From Propionibacteriaceae bacterium (GTDB lineage: Bacteria; Actinomycetota; Actinomycetes; Propionibacteriales; Propionibacteriaceae), in assembly GCA_030538175.1 (NCBI GenBank), contig JAUNUL010000140.1, positions 1-7,443 of the forward strand: 7,443 nt of DNA, read 5' to 3'. The position numbers and the translations under genes were made by a program. Below, piece by piece: positions 5,890-7,443 of the stretch. Under the pieces are notes generated by a model. It did not search any database. It saw only the letters and a program-made list of their open reading frames with translations, and was not told the origin of the DNA. Numbering within the stretch: position 1 is the stretch's first letter; each line of letters starts with the position of its first letter.

Positions 5890-6551
5890 CTGTCACGCTC
5901 GTGGGCGGCCATCGGCTGCCGCTCCATCCGCGCAACCTCGGTGAAGCCAGCCGCTGACAGCATCCCCGCCATCTGGTCCAGCGATCGGAGATGCCTCGTC
6001 AGCGTGACGTCATGGCCAGCGGCCCGATAGGCCTCCGACACGTCCCGGAGGCCATCCCCTGATTGAAAAGCGATCAGCAGGACCCCTCCATCCCGCAGCA
6101 CGCGTGCCAACTCCGCAAGGATGCGCGGCACGTCGTGGTCCGGGCTGTGGATGGTGGAATACCAGGCCATGCACCCCTCAAACGTCCCGGCGGCATGGGG
6201 AAGATCGGTCAGCGACCCGACCGCGATGGTGAACGACGGGTGGTCTTGTCGCGCACGGCGGACCATGCCTGACGACAGGTCGACCCCCTCCACCGCGCAT
6301 CCCAAGCGAGCGAGCACCGGCAGGAGTCTCCCCGTCCCGCAGCCCGCATCCAGGACCCTTCGCTCGTCCGGCAACAGTGAGGCGAAGCACTCGATCATCG
6401 CGAGATCGAGCGGCTGCTCCGCCTCGGTGCCGGTGAACCGGTCGGCGTACGCATCCGCGACCCGGTCATAGACCTGTCGGACGTCGCCCTCACTCTGTGT
6501 GTCGCGCACAGCCCCATCCTGGCCGACAGCCCATCCACGCGACACAACCAT
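5862..6551 (-). CDS. Class I SAM-dependent methyltransferase
   Basis: This is a cytosolic methyltransferase of unknown substrate. The 229-residue product has a Rossmann-type fold: motif I VLDAGCGTG (66-74) binds S-adenosylmethionine, acidic Asp91 at the end of strand two (VEGVDLS) should contact the ribose hydroxyls, and ILAELARVLRDGGVLLIAF is the usual post-core helix-strand stretch. It resembles Methyltransf_11/25-type proteins acting on small molecules, but the sequence does not reveal the acceptor. The start is uncertain: ATG 6551 has only a poorly spaced site, whereas GTG 6545 has GGAAG eight bases upstream, and a GTG at codon 15 leads straight into the conserved region (SEGDVRQVYDRVADAYADRF). 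The gene is divergent from the YCII gene (34 bp apart from ATG 6551) and its 3' end overlaps the protease gene by 28 bp, so the two transcripts are antisense there. Confidence 0.88.
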   Translation of the reverse strand: MVVSRGWAVGQDGAVRDTQSEGDVRQVYDRVADAYADRFTGTEAEQPLDLAMIECFASLLPDERRVLDAGCGTGRLLPVLARLGCAVEGVDLSSGMVRRARQDHPSFTIAVGSLTDLPHAAGTFEGCMAWYSTIHSPDHDVPRILAELARVLRDGGVLLIAFQSGDGLRDVSEAYRAAGHDVTLTRHLRSLDQMAGMLSAAGFTEVARMERQPMAAHERDSQAFLIARR

Positions 6552-6579
6552 GACTTCCGAACATCCTCTTGCTTAGGCT
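6550..6579 (+). promoter_or_regulatory. Candidate leaderless promoter of the YCII gene
   Basis: TAGGCT (6574-6579) fits the actinobacterial TANNNT -10 pattern and ends six bases before ATG 6586. ATGACT (6550-6555) matches four of six -35 positions with an 18-bp spacer. No ribosome site precedes the ATG, which fits a leaderless mRNA. The -35 overlaps the start of the divergent methyltransferase gene. Confidence 0.4.
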
Positions 6580-6585
6580 TCGGCC

Positions 6586-6873
6586 ATGGCGATCTTTGCG
6601 GCCCTGTTCGACTTCGTGGACGACCCCGCCGGTTTCGATGCCGTGCGGGCGGAGCATCAGGCGTACCTCAACGAAGGCCGCGGCAGCTGTCGGGTCCTCG
6701 GCGCCGGTCGTTGGGTGGATGACGGGCCGGAGGGGGCGCTGATCGTGGTCAGCGGCGACAGCGCCGACGAGGTCGCCGCGTTCCTGGACGACGACCCCTT
6801 CCAAACCGCGGGCCTGGTCACGGGCCGTGCCATCCGCGAGTGGTCGATTCGCCTCGGGCCCTGGATGCCCTGA
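6586..6873 (+). CDS. YCII-related (YciI family) protein
   Basis: This is a small cytosolic protein of 95 residues with the dimeric alpha/beta YCII fold. It opens with a hydrophobic strand (AIFAALFDF), then the helix AGFDAVRAEHQAYLNEG carrying the conserved His24, a central strand ending GALIVVSG, and LDDDPFQTAGLV with the conserved Asp70-Pro71 pair that faces the His in this family. The W-I/S-I end (IREWSIRLGPW) is also typical. The family's reaction is mostly unknown; in some proteins it is fused to other enzymes, but here it stands alone. The start is ATG 6586, with no ribosome site and a possible leaderless promoter directly upstream. It is divergent from the methyltransferase and in the same frame as the NUDIX gene that follows, with 51 bp between its stop and the start I chose for that gene; this does not suggest a fusion. 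Confidence 0.88.
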   Translation: MAIFAALFDFVDDPAGFDAVRAEHQAYLNEGRGSCRVLGAGRWVDDGPEGALIVVSGDSADEVAAFLDDDPFQTAGLVTGRAIREWSIRLGPWMP

Positions 6874-6924
6874 CGGTGCTCGCCGCTCGGTGGTCGCGAA
6901 GCGCTGCCGGATACCGTGGCAGCT

Positions 6925-7443
6925 GTGGACACTGCCTCGGCCCAGGTGCGGCGCATCGCGATGGAACTCAACGCCCTCGCCGAGAGCGCGCTCGCCTATT
7001 GCACCGACCAGTTCGACATCGGCCGGTTCCACCGGATCGCCGCCCTGGCCGAGGAGCTGATGAGTGAGGTCAGCGCCGAACCGCGGCCGGCGTACGACAA
7101 GAAGGTCGCGTCGGTCGCCGGCTACACAACACCGAAACTCGACGTTCGCGGCGGGGTCTTCGATGCCGATGGCCACGTGCTGCTGGTCCAAGAGATCGCC
7201 GACTCCGGCCGCTGGACCCTGCCGGGCGGCTGGTGCGACATCCTCGAGTCAGCGGGTCGGGCCATTGAGCGGGAAGTACGCGAAGAGGCCGGCGTCGCCG
7301 TTCGCGCCGCCCACCTGGCCGCAGTGTTCGATCGGGACCGCTGGCCCCATGTGCCGCGCTATGACCGACACCTGTACAAGCTCTTCTTCGTCTGCGAGCC
7401 CCTCGGTCCGGTGGACACCGCCTTCACTAGCGACGAGACCAGC
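6925..7443 (+). CDS. NUDIX hydrolase with N-terminal helical domain (C-terminus beyond right edge)
   Basis: This enzyme should hydrolyse a nucleoside diphosphate linked to another group (for example an ADP-sugar or a nucleotide cofactor) with Mg2+. In 173 visible residues, an N-terminal helical segment (about 8-45, QVRRIAMELNALAESALAYCTDQFDIGRF) resembles the Nudix N-terminal domain of two-domain bacterial proteins. The NUDIX core follows from about 66 (TPKLDVRGGVFDADGHVLLVQE). The Nudix box is perfect: Gly102-x5-Glu108-x7-Arg116-Glu117-Val-x-Glu120-Glu121-x-Gly123-Val. The substrate cannot be read from the box. The start is uncertain: the frame is open from 6874, and GTG 6916, 6925 and 6946 and ATG 6961 are in frame with no clear ribosome site. 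GTG 6925 is chosen because a TACCGT (6912-6917) -10-like box lies seven bases upstream, and because ATG 6961 would cut into the conserved RRIA helix. Confidence 0.88.
   Translation, partial: MDTASAQVRRIAMELNALAESALAYCTDQFDIGRFHRIAALAEELMSEVSAEPRPAYDKKVASVAGYTTPKLDVRGGVFDADGHVLLVQEIADSGRWTLPGGWCDILESAGRAIEREVREEAGVAVRAAHLAAVFDRDRWPHVPRYDRHLYKLFFVCEPLGPVDTAFTSDETS

Noticed and set aside
6490..7191. Minus-strand frame (233 codons) opposite the YCII and NUDIX genes
   Set aside because: It is antisense to two recognised genes and overlaps the methyltransferase start; no domain is visible.

Overview
The window is a GC-rich stretch of what looks like an actinobacterial chromosome. The evidence is a strong G/C bias at third codon positions, frequent GTG starts, AGGAG-type ribosome binding sites, an intein-less DnaB with actinobacterial signature stretches, and a Mycobacterium-type CsoR. 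I cannot name the genus. A member of the Propionibacteriales or a relative is plausible, but that is only an impression. No tRNA, rRNA, CRISPR array, transposase or phage gene was seen.

Layout. Positions 1-3130 carry a minus-strand copper homeostasis cluster, csoR - copZ - copA. copA runs off the left edge, so its C-terminus is missing. A non-coding segment of 477 bp (3131-3607) follows. It holds the csoR promoter with a CsoR-type operator between the -35 and -10 elements. It also holds a dense group of DnaA-box-like 9-mers, two of them exact TTATCCACA, around A+T-rich patches. The plus-strand replicative helicase gene dnaB (3608-4984) comes next, then a CPBP/CAAX-type membrane protease gene (5032-5889). 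A minus-strand SAM-dependent methyltransferase (5862-6551) converges on the protease gene and overlaps its 3' end by 28 bp. Divergent from it is a small YCII-family gene (6586-6873), followed by a NUDIX hydrolase gene (6925 to the right edge, truncated).

How the genes work together. CsoR represses the operon when copper is low; Cu(I) binding releases it. CopZ then carries cytosolic Cu(I), and CopA pumps it out using ATP. DnaB is the replication-fork helicase; the DnaA boxes before it suggest DnaA-dependent control, DnaA titration, or an origin-like element. The protease, methyltransferase, YCII and NUDIX genes look like ordinary accessory or housekeeping genes with no evident shared pathway.

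No clearly new system was found. The most interesting signals are the origin-like region before dnaB, the compact leaderless csoR promoter/operator, a strong hairpin inside the first codons of the protease gene, and a 30-residue Ala/Pro insertion in CopA.
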